A DNA stretch of 20,685 nt from NCBI GenBank assembly GCA_049999805.1, contig JBNGIO010006330.1:1-20685 (forward strand). Reading direction: 5' to 3'. Shown here one piece after another: positions 9,084 through 18,213 of the stretch. The notes beneath the pieces are model-generated. The model was not told the DNA's origin, did not search any database, and worked only from the letters and a program-made list of their open reading frames with translations. Position 1 is the stretch's first letter, and each line of letters opens with the position of its first letter. Origin of the DNA: Folioceros fuciformis. Lineage: Eukaryota > Anthocerotophyta > Anthocerotopsida > Anthocerotales. The position numbers and the translations under genes are program-made.

Positions 9084-9900
9084 ATTCCGTTCGCTCGTGG
9101 GAAGAGGGAGTGGGAAATGTGGGGATCGCAGTAAGTAGAGTACAATGATTGTAGGAACTGACACAAGCAGCAACTACAGATAGGAAAAGGCTCGGCTCGG
9201 CCCGGCCCAGTTCCAGGGTCCAAGTGCGGGACCCCGGGCATCATCATCGGGAATGAAACATGCGGCTCTCCTTCTTCCCGTTGCGGTCTCTGCATAACGG
9301 ACATGGCCTGGCCTGGCCTGCCCGACTGATGAATGTCCACCTGCATGCCATCACCTGTCCGCCATTGAATGAGTGTCCGCATGCTAGAATGTACATCCTG
9401 GACGTAGGTATGCTTCTGGTGAGCCCCGTTTGCAGCAGAGGCCACGGGTAACCGTGCGCCGTGCGGCGATGGCGTTGCCTGCCCTGCCCAGCGCCAGTCC
9501 CCAACCCCGTTACGAATGCCTCGCGAGTAGGTCTGCGTGTATGTACCAGGCGATGGAAATGATATGATATTCGAGTATTGTATTGTAGGGCTGGAAGTGC
9601 AGTGAATCAATGCGAGATATGGTAGGGCCGTGGCTCCGCCATTCAATTTCATGTAGCCCTGATTTATGGCCGGCCAGCGTCACAGGTGGCCGAGTCTCCG
9701 CAAGTCATCCCGGACTGCCAATGCGATCGCCCGCGTGCTGTACCTCGGCCCTTGAATTATCCACATATCTGCCCTCCTTTCAACTTTTCGTGCTGCTTTC
9801 CGGGGTCCTTTGTTTCGGGAAGGTTCAGGGTCGGATACGTAACGGGATTTCATGTTGGATAAATTATCTTTTGTCCGAAATTGCTGCGTACGAAGAATTT

Positions 9901-11029
9901 ATAGGGGACGGCTAGGGAGTCCCAAGTTGGGACACCACGCGTGGTCACCAACTCGTGAACTTGCAACCCATAAAACACAATGAAATGATTTGAGTACTCG
10001 AGGGGATGAACCATCTTCAAGTGTATTCCATGAGGACCTCGACATTGAGAATTGCCTAGAATCGCTCTCTATTGCAGCCATATCAACACAGATTTTGTGG
10101 ATAGATCACTACTTTTGTGGTGCATGGTGTCCACTTTGTTTTGGTTTTGTTCAACATTGTTTGTTTCGTCCATGTTATACTCCTTTCTATCAATACCTTA
10201 GGCCGCCCAACAAGTGCTTCAAGGGCATATGGGTGACTAGCAACCATTGTGGCTTTTGCAAGTGCTTGTCATGCTAGGCAACAAAGAGTTAGGAGGACAA
10301 CTATTGCCATTCATTACAATGACCCATGACGTTAGCCACTCATTGCCCTTTTGCTGCATTGCAGTTGGGATGTGAACCCATTTTGTTACTGGAGGCCTGA
10401 ATGTCGAGTGCTGTCAAAGCTTGATGTCATCCACGACTCAAGTCCCTAGTAAGCATGGAGGCATAATATAGCACTAAAGATTAGACTTTTCTGAGTACTT
10501 TATCTAAAGATAATTAAGTGCTTCTTAAAAAAGTATTGATCATTTTTTTGTTTAAAATAAGTTATAAATATGGAATCTAGACATTAAATATAATTATGCT
10601 ACAACCTTGAATTTCCAACGCAAGGATTGTGCGACTTGTAAGCGCTACATGACACGCTGCTTTCATTTGGGCAGAAAGGAAAATAACTTGACTTTCGTCC
10701 CTTTTCTAATAGCAGGAAAACGCAACAGTTTGCAAATACCTTGAACTCGTTTCAGACCTATCGCATGGCTGTAGGTCTGTTTGCCCTAGCGCCAGTTGAC
10801 TATGGCCACGACTAGGACAAATTAATCAACAGATCCAATCTATTTGTTGAGAGCATAATGACATGTCATAAATTATGTCATATTGAAGAAGGTAGAAAAT
10901 AATGTACAAAAGAATTGCACTTGAGGTTCTCCTCTACCCGCGTGAAAAGAGAGACATACAAGACAATAATTTTTCCAAGAAGAAAAACTTGCATATCCCT
11001 CAATAATATGTTCTTCTTCCAAGCACCTT
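9901..11029. other. AT-rich intergenic sequence, possible element debris
   Basis: No gene can be supported. A 95-codon plus-strand frame (9990-10277) opens with TTG and has no in-frame ATG. It is rich in cysteine (CPLC, CGFCKCLSC) and has an acidic start (DEPSSSVFHEDLDIENC), so it may be a relic of a mobile-element protein, but I cannot name it. From about 10480 onward the sequence is very AT-rich with no structure I recognise. Confidence 0.35.
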
Positions 11030-11055
11030 CACTTTGGAATACCGATACGGTCACG

Positions 11056-11197
11056 TGTTCTTTCATAGAAAGTTTTGTCTGGCTATATATGGTACCATCT
11101 ACAGTTTTTAACACACTACTACAATAATATTAAAAAAATTTAAACGGTTAAAAATTATAGACTGTAAAAATATATGGTAACTTTTTATGAAAGAACA
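11056..11197. repeat. inverted repeat able to form a hairpin
   Basis: TGTTCTTTCATAGAAAGTT (11056-11074) pairs with AACTTTTTATGAAAGAACA (11179-11197), 18 of 19 positions complementary. About 100 AT-rich bases lie between. A smaller stem lies just to the right (about 11200-11213 with 11224-11240). The size and AT content resemble a MITE, but I see no clear target-site duplication. Confidence 0.6.
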
Positions 11198-11951
11198 TTG
11201 CACTACTACTCACAAACTTGGTCGTGTTAGTAGTAGGGCACTATTTAGGCCACGATACGGACAAATTTGCACCTGTCATAAGATTTTGTTTTTGACACGT
11301 CTAAGTTAGTCAGTTTATCACTTTATCTTTCGTTAGGGCTTAGGGTTGGACATCCATAATGGATGTGCCAAGTTCCCAGCGAACCTTGCAACGAGCAGCC
11401 TTTTCATGTTCCCTCAACACTTATGCACAGCTCTGACTGTCCCTTGGATGCTATTTCATTCATTTACCACACCACAAGCCATTGAAGGGGACGTTCCTTT
11501 AGTGCATTCCTATCTATCGTCAAACGAGTGCTTGCATTCTATTCATATTGAAGAGAAGAAGGGCACATCCCCATCTACTCGTTCTCCTCTATCTCCACAC
11601 CTAAAGGGTTCCTCCATACAAGTATCGACATTCACACCTAAAACAGATTGCACTAGTTGAGCGGGGGATAAAATTCCCACCTTTATTTCACAACCCACGA
11701 GGACAAGCCAAAGCTAAAGCAAGACAAATGAGCTCCTTAGCTTCCAGAGCTTCATTGGCCACGTGTTGAAGGAAACGAGGAGGAGGCTGGCAAGCATAAA
11801 TTGCTCCATACCGGTAGGGTGTGGAGCAGTTTACGCATGAACGCTTCCTCCTCCTCAGTGATCTTCCCATGATGTATGTGTTTTCTACATTTTTGGCATG
11901 TGTGTCTAAGCCCTAACTTTAAAAATCACAGTGTGATGCCAACCGTGAAAA

Positions 11952-12225
11952 AAAGAAATAAATCACGATGTGTCACACCAACCCTAAAAGAGAAACAGTT
12001 GTGTCCCCATCGATCCACAAGCCCTATACACTATGAACAAAAAAGTTGGTGTGTGTTGAGGTGGGCTCAATGACATAGCCATGCCAATCCAAAAAATGAA
12101 ACGAAGTGTGTTACACCAACCCTAAAAGAGAAACGGTTGTGTCCCCATCAGTCCACAAAGCCCCATACACTGTAAACAAAAAAAACTAGTGTGCGCTCAT
12201 GTGGGCTCAATGAGGTGGCCATGTA
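11952..12225. repeat. tandem duplication with a 138-base period
   Basis: Two adjacent copies, each containing CACCAACCCTAAAAGAGAAA (11976 and 12114) followed by TTGTGTCCCCATC. They continue through a GTCCACA segment to a GTGGGCTCAATGA segment. A third, more diverged version lies at about 14216-14425, inside copy B. Confidence 0.8.
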
Positions 12226-13269
12226 CGTATGTAGGAGATTTCTTGAGTATATTGTACAAAGTATGTATCTGAGAAAAAAAAGATGAGTATCAGTATTCCA
12301 TACACATGCCATCCTCATAGATCAAAGAATCATGGCTATGATCCCACGATACAAAACACACAACTCACTATGCTCTATGGAATACCGGTATGGTCAAGGT
12401 GCCTTTCATATAATGTTTTGCTCCTCCCTAGACGATCCAACTGTCTAGACATCACAAACCTGCGCACATCAGTAGTCAGCAACCATTTGGGCATCTCGAT
12501 AAAGACAACGAAATGTATACTAGGGACATAAGTTTTTGTTTTTGACACGTCTTTGTCACTCTATCACATATAATGTTTTTTAGGGTTTACGATTCCCTAC
12601 AAACCCAGCCACATTCAGTACTAAGGAAGATCGCACAGGGATGTCACTGACCACTCACTTTCCCACACCCCTAGTCCCTTAGGGTGTTATGTGCGAAGCT
12701 GAAGTGGATGTCCCTTGCAGCTATGTTGTCTATCTCCACAACACGCTGCGTTTAGGGTTTTAGGGTTGGAGTAAAGGAGATGCCCCCTTCGTGCCTTCCC
12801 ATGTATTGCCACACAACTTACTACAAGTAGATCTCCCCTTCCGCACGTTCTCCTCCCATGTCCGCACCTTCAACATTCCCTTCGTATAACCACCAACATT
12901 CACACTTGAAATGCATAGCCATAGGGTACGAAGGAATGAAATCCCCATCTTTATTCCAAAGCCCATGAGGGCCAAATGTACAAAGCGTTTCACCTAAAAT
13001 TGTTCATGCCCCTTACCCACTAGGTAGACACTTCTCTATTATAGAGAGCAAAGGAGGCAAATGCCCCTCCATGCCCACGAAGCGGCCTCCTCCTCCATCC
13101 AAGGCTATAGGTAGGACTCCAGGGGCTCTAGTGTGCTCTTACACTCTCTACACAATGTTATAAAGGCCAATTGCAAGCGGTACATATCAAGGAGGTAGTC
13201 CATACCCTCAAAATCTTTGACATATGCGTTGTCGCGGGTGATCTGCAGTGCCTGTAGAAACCACATAAG

Positions 13270-13760
13270 CGGTTTGTGTTATCAACATCACCACCTACAA
13301 TCAGCACAACGTACAATCCTAGAACTACAATGTGGAGGCAACTGCAAGTTGCATTTCCAAACGCAACCACAGCGTTTTGCATGTCCATCTGCAGCAACAA
13401 CCTAAAACACACAATGGACCTCCAAAGTGCAAGCACACACTATATACACAAGGTACAACCACACCTTACACACTCACTATGCACCATAAGTCTGTTGCCT
13501 CAATCCCCACCCTTAGTTATGAACCACAACCACAACTGCAAGAACATGTTTAAACCATAGTCTGCAACTACACTTAGCCTTGCCATGTTCACTTCCAATG
13601 TGCAATTTGAATATGCAATTCCAGTCTGTACCTATGACCTGCAAGGACAACCAATAACTACAATCTGCAACCACGATTCCTTCCCATACTCTGGAACTAC
13701 ATCGTGCAACCATTATTGGCAATTACATTATGCAATTACAACTTGGTTTACGGTTTAGAA
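13270..13760. repeat. degenerate CA-rich array
   Basis: The plus strand is unusually rich in A and C over nearly 500 bases, with recurring variants of CTGCAACTAC, ATGCAATT and CAACCACA at irregular spacing. It reads as an old, heavily mutated tandem repeat with no fixed period. Frames here translate to His/Gln/Pro-rich peptides on plus and Val/Leu/Cys-rich ones on minus, which follow from composition. Confidence 0.45.
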
Positions 13761-13914
13761 CTACACATGGGCACATTCAATATACCAACCTGCAATGTCT
13801 ATTCACACTACACAAGTAGGGAAGGTCATGAATATGTGCACCTACAATGAGATTAAGAACGTTCATGCCGATCCAACAGGCAATAGTTTCAGGTGGCGAG
13901 CATGAAGGGGGCGA

Positions 13915-14079
13915 AGGCTAGCATATATAAACGTTGGCAATTCAAGCTCCAAGCATCTTGTTGTGAATGCCGTGGACAAGAGAGGAGGCCCGAGAGGCTA
14001 GCATGCATAAACATTGGCAATTCAAGTTCTAAGCATCTCGTTGTGAACGCCATGACTAGAGGGAAGGCCCGAGAGGCTA
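13915..14079. repeat. 79-base unit, two tandem copies plus a stub
   Basis: Two copies begin AGGCTAGCAT at 13915 and 13995 and share TTGGCAATTCAAG, AAGCATCT and GGCCCGAG. A third copy stops after AGGCTA (14074-14079). The copies differ at a modest number of positions. Confidence 0.85.
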
Positions 14080-14491
14080 GCAACCCTACATGCTTGACAC
14101 CTTGGAGGTGTGGAGTACTTGATCCGTGAAACCCTACTGAATGCTAAACCCCATGATGTTTCCTATCTTTGTGTATAACTTTAAAGACTATATGGCACCT
14201 TGATCTTTAATGATCAGGGTGTGGGAACCCTTAAAAAACAAAGGGATGTGTTGGTATCGGTCCACATGCCCCATATAGTGATAAGACAAAAAGTCTGTCT
14301 ACGGTGCAAAGGCAGGCAGGCCCTATGATGTGGCGATGTTGAGTACAGGAATATGAAGTAAGTATGAGAGAAAAATAACATGAGTGTGTGGGCCATATCT
14401 TATTCCATAACGTTCATACCAACATAGCAGTATTAAAATAATGATTAATGTGTAGAGTATCAATACAAAAAGATATATAAGATCCAAGGGT

Positions 14492-14718
14492 GTGACTCTT
14501 GCGAAGCGTTATTGGTCACAATGAAAGCAATGAGCGCACGAGTCTCGAGGTGCCTGGCCATGCTCCCATGCCATAAACGGCCATATTACTTAATGGCTCA
14601 TTCCCAACGGGCAACCCATTCTCGACGGTGCTGGCACGGGACTGTGAGCGTTGCGCAACAATGCAATACCACAGCATACCACCGGTATTGTGTATACATA
14701 CATAGTTTTACACGATCA
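14492..14718 (+). repeat. left terminal inverted repeat of the MULE
   Basis: Starts near GTGACTCTTGCG and ends near CACGATCA. It matches the reverse complement of 17522-17713 along most of its length. It carries about 36 bases (around 14575-14610) absent from the right copy. Confidence 0.8.
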
Positions 14719-14932
14719 ACGGTTTTCCGGCCGCATGTGTGTGCAGATTTCAAACTAAGCTCTCTTCTCTCTCCCGACTTTTCACTCTTCGGCTCTCGAA
14801 GGCGTGCATTTGTGTTCAGTCTAATACCTATGTTTCTAGAGCTTGTGACAATGACAGAGTTTCAAGCGCCATTGCCTTGAAGTTCATCTGAAGAGCAATC
14901 TTGTTAAGTAGAGTATAGACGACAAGCGAGAG
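14719..14932. other. MULE left internal spacer
   Basis: This stretch follows the left terminal repeat and begins with a pyrimidine-rich run (CTCTTCTCTCTCCCGAC). A 122-codon frame (14512-14880, plus) covers the terminal repeat and this spacer but has no motif; it opens with GTG and I do not consider it a gene. Confidence 0.35.
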
Positions 14933-15126
14933 GCAACTTTGAAGACTCAACCATTTAAATTGAGTTCAGTAGCATAATGAAGGTTGATTTGCAGAGTGTT
15001 GTTCCTCAATTGTTGGACAAGGAACCTATGCAACTTTGAAGACTCAACCATTTGAATTGAGTTCAGTAGCATGATGAAGGTTGATTTGCAGAGTGTTGTT
15101 GCTCAATTGTTGGAAGAGGAGCCTAT
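14933..15126. repeat. 97-base unit, exact-length tandem duplication
   Basis: Two adjacent 97-base copies (14933-15029 and 15030-15126) start GCAACTTTGAAGACTCAACC and differ at only a few bases. Each contains an ATG followed by codons for MKVDLQSVV. In the first copy the frame closes at the junction; in the second it continues into the RPA-like pseudogene. The duplication therefore repeated the start of that coding fragment. Confidence 0.93.
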
Positions 15127-15487
15127 GCAACTTAGTAAGATACCCGTTCGGGTAGTTGTTGTTGGTTTCGATATCGGCTCACATGTATACCGTGGGTGTA
15201 GCGAATGTATGACAGGAATGGCACCAAATGGCTAGTGCAGAAAGTGCAAATTGCACACAACTAGTCCTATCTAGTACCGGCTTTGATTATTAATTGAAGA
15301 TAAAAGATGCCAAGCATGGGCAACGACATTCATTGCTGGCAAGGATTTCACTCATCTCACCCCTCAGGAATTCAGTGTGAAGCAACTACAAGGCCAGGCC
15401 CTGGTGTATTGGAGCCAACAAGTGCCTTTGGCTCTGCCTGAAGTCCTTTGCTCATGCTTGTCGGTGGTAGTGACAAATCATTATTGA
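15071..15487 (+). pseudogene. broken fragment resembling the zinc-ribbon/OB fold of RPA1-type proteins
   Basis: A single plus frame from ATG 15071 to 15487 stays coherent across about 138 codons despite three internal stops (at 15233 and two within the next 50 bases). It opens MMKVDLQSVVAQLLEEEP, then VYRGCSECMTGMAPNG, a stop, and CRKCK. This gives two CxxC pairs about nine positions apart, as in a zinc ribbon. Next come YRL, a stop, LLIEDKRCQAWATTF and KDFTHLTPQEF. The order of zinc ribbon, YRL, I-x-D, Q-x-W-x-T-x-F matches the C-terminal DNA-binding domain of RPA70 (PF08646-like); CTC1-type relatives are also possible. It lies inside the MULE, on the strand opposite the transposase and converging on it. 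It may be a host gene piece captured by the element (Pack-MULE style). The family assignment is tentative; the coding nature and its loss are better supported. Confidence 0.42.
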
Positions 15488-15746
15488 CTTGCTACCCACT
15501 CTGCAACTTATGGTGATTTTTATGCTTCCTGCATTGTAGGCTTTGCCATGTGGTGGTTGTTGTAAGTTAATATACTGTTCCTAAATGCAATCCCACGGTC
15601 TCTTCCTATGGTTGGAATCACACGGTATTTCATGTATCACGAAGCACATGCAACCAGTTTCAAACTTGTGTGTGTAAATTGGAACTCAAATGTGTGGGAT
15701 GCACATTACATTCAACAGAAGATTAATCCCGTGATGCACTAGCCAT

Positions 15747-17257
15747 CTAGACAAACGTGGCTCGCTTTTGTCTAGGAGGTACCTTCCACCCCCTTGCCCT
15801 ACTCTCCCAAAATGGGAGCTTTTGTTTCAAGCTGTTATCCTTGTCACTAGTATTAGCTACCTCAAGCAATAAAGAAAGTTGACTGCTTCCTTCGGTTTTC
15901 ACACCTAGGCCTTCCAATTGCCTAATCAATTGTTGCAGCATTGCACTTGCATGACGCTGTATAAAGGAGTATTTGTCCACCACAACACTTAACTAGCCCC
16001 AAAGTCACTCCAATGTTTGTGACTCTTGGCCCCTTGCACCTACAGTTCCTGAAAATTCACAGGACACTTGCATAGGGAGTACTTGTGATGTTGTGATGTA
16101 TCCACCTGTTGGCTCCAAGGATGCTCGCCACAATTGTTGTCTTGTCGAGCAAGGTTAGATTGGGCTGGCATATGTCGCTGTTAAGTTTTCTGGTAGCAAT
16201 TTTACAGTTTTTGCAACTAAACGCTTAGTTGGAACTACTTTGTCTAAAAGCAACATCACCTTCAATAGGTGCTTGCACATGAAGCCCTTGGCCCCTTTTT
16301 TGCAATTGCACTAGCCCCACGGTGTACTAGCCCCACTCATAACATACTCTTTGAGTCTCCTAGATTCTTCACTTGTGACATAAGCAAAATGATATGTGGA
16401 TGCCATAGATGATAGGAAAACATGATTGTCTAGAATGTCAAATGCTTTATGCAAAGCACTTCAAACTAGTTGCTCATGCTTACTATTTTGGATAATACCA
16501 ACGGTTTTGCACTGAGCTGCATATTAGAAATGACGATTTACTTCCTCAAACAAGATGTATAGTGACTAGTCGAGTCGCATGCTTGGCATGGTTTTCTTGG
16601 ATAACAAGCACCTATACTTCATATGCTTGTGGTACACTTCAATTGAAGAGTTGCAATCCTAGCTTGCATGGGGCGCGGTTCTCACAGCTTTTATCCATTG
16701 GTCCATGTTAGGACCCCATTCTTCCTTGAAATACTGCTGAATGTTCGAAGGTCTCATAAAAGGCATGCATCCGCAATTTTCCTACTTCAACGTCCAGCCT
16801 ATGAGGAGTGTCCATATACATCAAGCGCTTACATAATGGCATGTCTCGTGGATGAGTCTTTAACCTTCTTCAACAATTGACGTAACTATGCTGTGCGAAT
16901 GTGCCACAAACAAAGAAACACCATGATGAATGAGCCGAACACAGTTTTGATAGCATTTATTTCAGCCTGACTATTGGACAATATCCAACCCTGTGGCTTG
17001 GCTTTGCTTGTGATGATCCATGCCGCGAGGATACGATTGCAGTGCTCATCGAACACTAAGAGAGTAAAGAGCTGGAATTTCCACTTAATCGTCCCAAATG
17101 TGGCATCCATTGCTATCATGGAGCTGTGGCCATACATCACCATAGCTTGTATCTGGAATTCAGTTTGGATACTAAGCATGAAGTCCACACCCTGCTGGTC
17201 TACACCCGGCTGTGGAAAGAAAACATGTTGCTGGTGGATGGCCATCCACATCTTCAC
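15747..17257 (-). pseudogene. broken MULE transposase with SWIM zinc finger
   Basis: From 17257 downward on minus the translation gives FMLSIQTEFQIQAMVMYGHS, MDATFGTIKWKFQLFTLLVF, AAWIITSK, QAEINAIKTVFG and VFLCLWHIRTA. This is the order of the plant MULE transposase domain (DATFGT with the first catalytic aspartate, then the CxWH block). Past a stop at 16886 the frame continues LRQLLKKVKDSSTRHAIM. After a frameshift it gives YFKEEWGPNMDQWIKAV and SSIEVYHKHMKYR, then CNCKKGAKGFMCKH (16269-16310), the CxC..CxH signature of a SWIM zinc finger. The last 78 codons (15983-15747) are open and end in a natural stop. Several stops, at least one frameshift, and a Ser-Asn-Ser where the second aspartate is expected show it is dead. 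The N-terminus is not recognisable. When intact, such an enzyme would cut at the terminal inverted repeats. Confidence 0.8.
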
Positions 17258-17259
17258 AC

Positions 17260-17320
17260 TAAACCCTAAACCCGGCGGTGTGTGGTCATGTTATGCGAGC
17301 ATCCCTAAACCCTAAACCCC
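17260..17320. repeat. telomere-like CCCTAAA motifs inside the MULE
   Basis: TAAACCCTAAACCC at 17260-17273 and CCCTAAACCCTAAACCCC at 17303-17320 are each about two copies of the plant telomere unit. They are too short to be a real telomere tract. They sit just upstream of the recognisable transposase frame, between it and the right terminal repeat. Confidence 0.75.
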
Positions 17321-17495
17321 TGTTCTAGAGGATCTATTTGCCGTCCTTCGCAAGCGATGTCTGGATTAAGGAGACACGGTCATCATGGACGCCCTACTTA
17401 TGTCGTAACGGAAAAGATCACTTATGCAAATCTTCGGGAGAGAGAAGGGAGCTCCATTTGAAATTTGCACATTCCATTGTTCTCCCGCCAGCCAG

Positions 17496-17547
17496 TCTCA
17501 TCGTGTATTACTATGTATGTATCTCATCGTGTATTACTATGTATGTA
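17496..17547. repeat. 26-base unit, two tandem copies at the inner edge of the right TIR
   Basis: TCTCATCGTGTATTACTATG followed by TATGTA occurs at 17496-17521 and 17522-17547. The left terminal repeat has only one counterpart (near 14697-14718), so the right end gained an extra copy. Confidence 0.9.
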
Positions 17548-17713
17548 TATACAATACCCGTGGTATGCTGCACAATATTGCGTGGTCCCGCAACGCTCAC
17601 CGTCCCGCACCAGCGCCGTGGGGAATGGGTCACCCGGCATGCGGGCATGGCCAGGCACCTCGAGACTCGGGACTCGTGCGCTCATTACTTTCACCGATAG
17701 CGCCTGCGGTCAC
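17522..17713 (-). repeat. right terminal inverted repeat of the MULE
   Basis: Reverse complement of the left repeat, ending near GCGGTCAC. Shared blocks include TCGAGGTGCCTGGCCATG and GAGCGCACGAGTC, read on minus. A direct duplication of the ACTCGGG type near 17662 is specific to this copy. Confidence 0.8.
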
Positions 17714-18213
17714 TCTTTATGAAGGGATACAACCCTAACTATTAAATAAATGGCAAGTAATGAATCTCTAATAAATTAACAGAGTAGATATTCCATGCAG
17801 AATGTCATTTGGGAAGCGGGCCGTAGGTAAACATTGTCCATGCACCATGGGCTGACAAGTGACATAATGGCGCCTGGGTATGTTATTACCTGAGAGGTGG
17901 TGACGACACGTTTGCCGGGCTGGGGAGCTAGAACGGTCTCGGCCGTTTAATGCTGACGTCTCCCCGCCCTGACCTCCTAGTAGTAGCCGCAGCAGGAGGA
18001 GTTTGTCAGCGGTTTACTGATATGTGCCATTCCTTGAGTTCCTAACGGCAGGACTAGTTAAATTTGTCAGCCGTAGGCCCCTATACTGTCCTTAAGAGCC
18101 TGTTCAATGCCGACGGTGATGGACGATCAAACACACCAGTCTACTCCGCAAGCTGCTGCCCGGAAAGGTAAGATGCTCGCAGAACAAGACGTTGTGCTGT
18201 CGCAGAAAATGTG
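17714..18213. other. intergenic; probable 3' UTR of the carrier gene nearest its stop
   Basis: There is no gene here. The part adjoining 18213 is expected to be the 3' UTR of the minus-strand carrier gene. A short near-repeat, TTTGTCAGCGGTTTACTGA (about 18002) and TTTGTCAGCCGTAGG (about 18063), is visible. Nothing else stands out between the transposon end and the stop codon. Confidence 0.4.

Larger units (their letters stand above)
6871..9900. other. GC-rich segment without an identifiable gene
   Basis: Several long frames overlap here on both strands (7220-8041 minus, 8392-9021 plus, 8969-9652 minus). The first two begin with GTG rather than ATG, none has a recognisable domain, and parts are low complexity (serines from a GAG repeat). 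Two good minus-strand splice donors are visible: ACG|GTAAGT with the exon edge at 8998, and CAG|GTAACT with the edge at 7655. A plausible acceptor (CCTTTGCAG) has its exon edge at 8376. These could be noncoding 5' exons of the LRR transcript or a noncoding RNA, but that is inference. A plus-strand TATAAAA lies at about 7288 without a convincing gene after it. Confidence 0.35.
11030..12372. repeat. diverged direct repeat, copy A
   Basis: Landmarks in this block recur in the same order in 12373-14430. GGAATACCGATACGGTCA (about 11036) matches GGAATACCGGTATGGTCA (about 12379). TTTTGACACGTCT (about 11291) recurs at about 12539. CGTTCTCCTC with ACATTCACAC (11580-11640) recurs at 12847-12905. A CCCATGATGT segment and a GTCCACA..CCCCATA segment follow. 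The offset is about 1.25-1.34 kb. No coding capacity is evident, so this looks like an old non-autonomous element or duplicated intergenic DNA. Confidence 0.6.
12373..14430. repeat. diverged direct repeat, copy B, expanded by internal arrays
   Basis: This copy keeps the landmarks of copy A in order. Between the ACATTCACAC segment (about 12896) and the final GTCCACATGCCCCATA segment (about 14260) it has gained a CA-rich degenerate array and a 79-base tandem duplication. It ends about 60 bases before the Mutator-like element. No gene is recognisable; short frames such as 13889-14083 (minus) are repeats read in translation. Confidence 0.55.
14492..17713. mobile_element. degenerate Mutator-like DNA transposon (MULE), about 3.2 kb
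   Basis: Both ends carry a long inverted repeat (14492-14718 and 17522-17713). Aligned landmarks include AATGAGCGCACGAGTC on the left against GACTCGTGCGCTCATT on the right, TCGAGGTGCCTGGCCATG against CATGGCCAGGCACCTCGA, and the ACATACATAG / CTATGTATGT inner edges. Inside are a broken transposase with MULE and SWIM features (minus) and a broken, unrelated coding fragment on plus. Long terminal inverted repeats with a MULE/SWIM transposase define the Mutator superfamily. I could not find a 9-base target-site duplication, which suggests age or that the ends are off by a few bases. The element is not autonomous now. Confidence 0.78.

Noticed and set aside
8969-9652. 227-codon minus-strand frame starting with ATG
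   Set aside because: There is no recognisable domain. It is His/Pro/Ser-rich from local short repeats, and a good splice donor at 8998 lies within its last codons.
12750-12772. Telomere tract (TTTAGGGTTTTAGGGTT)
   Set aside because: Only two units with imperfect spacing; far too short to be a telomere or an informative interstitial tract.
13276-13560. His/Gln-rich plus-strand frames
   Set aside because: They come from the CA-rich degenerate array read in different frames; three overlapping frames look equally good.
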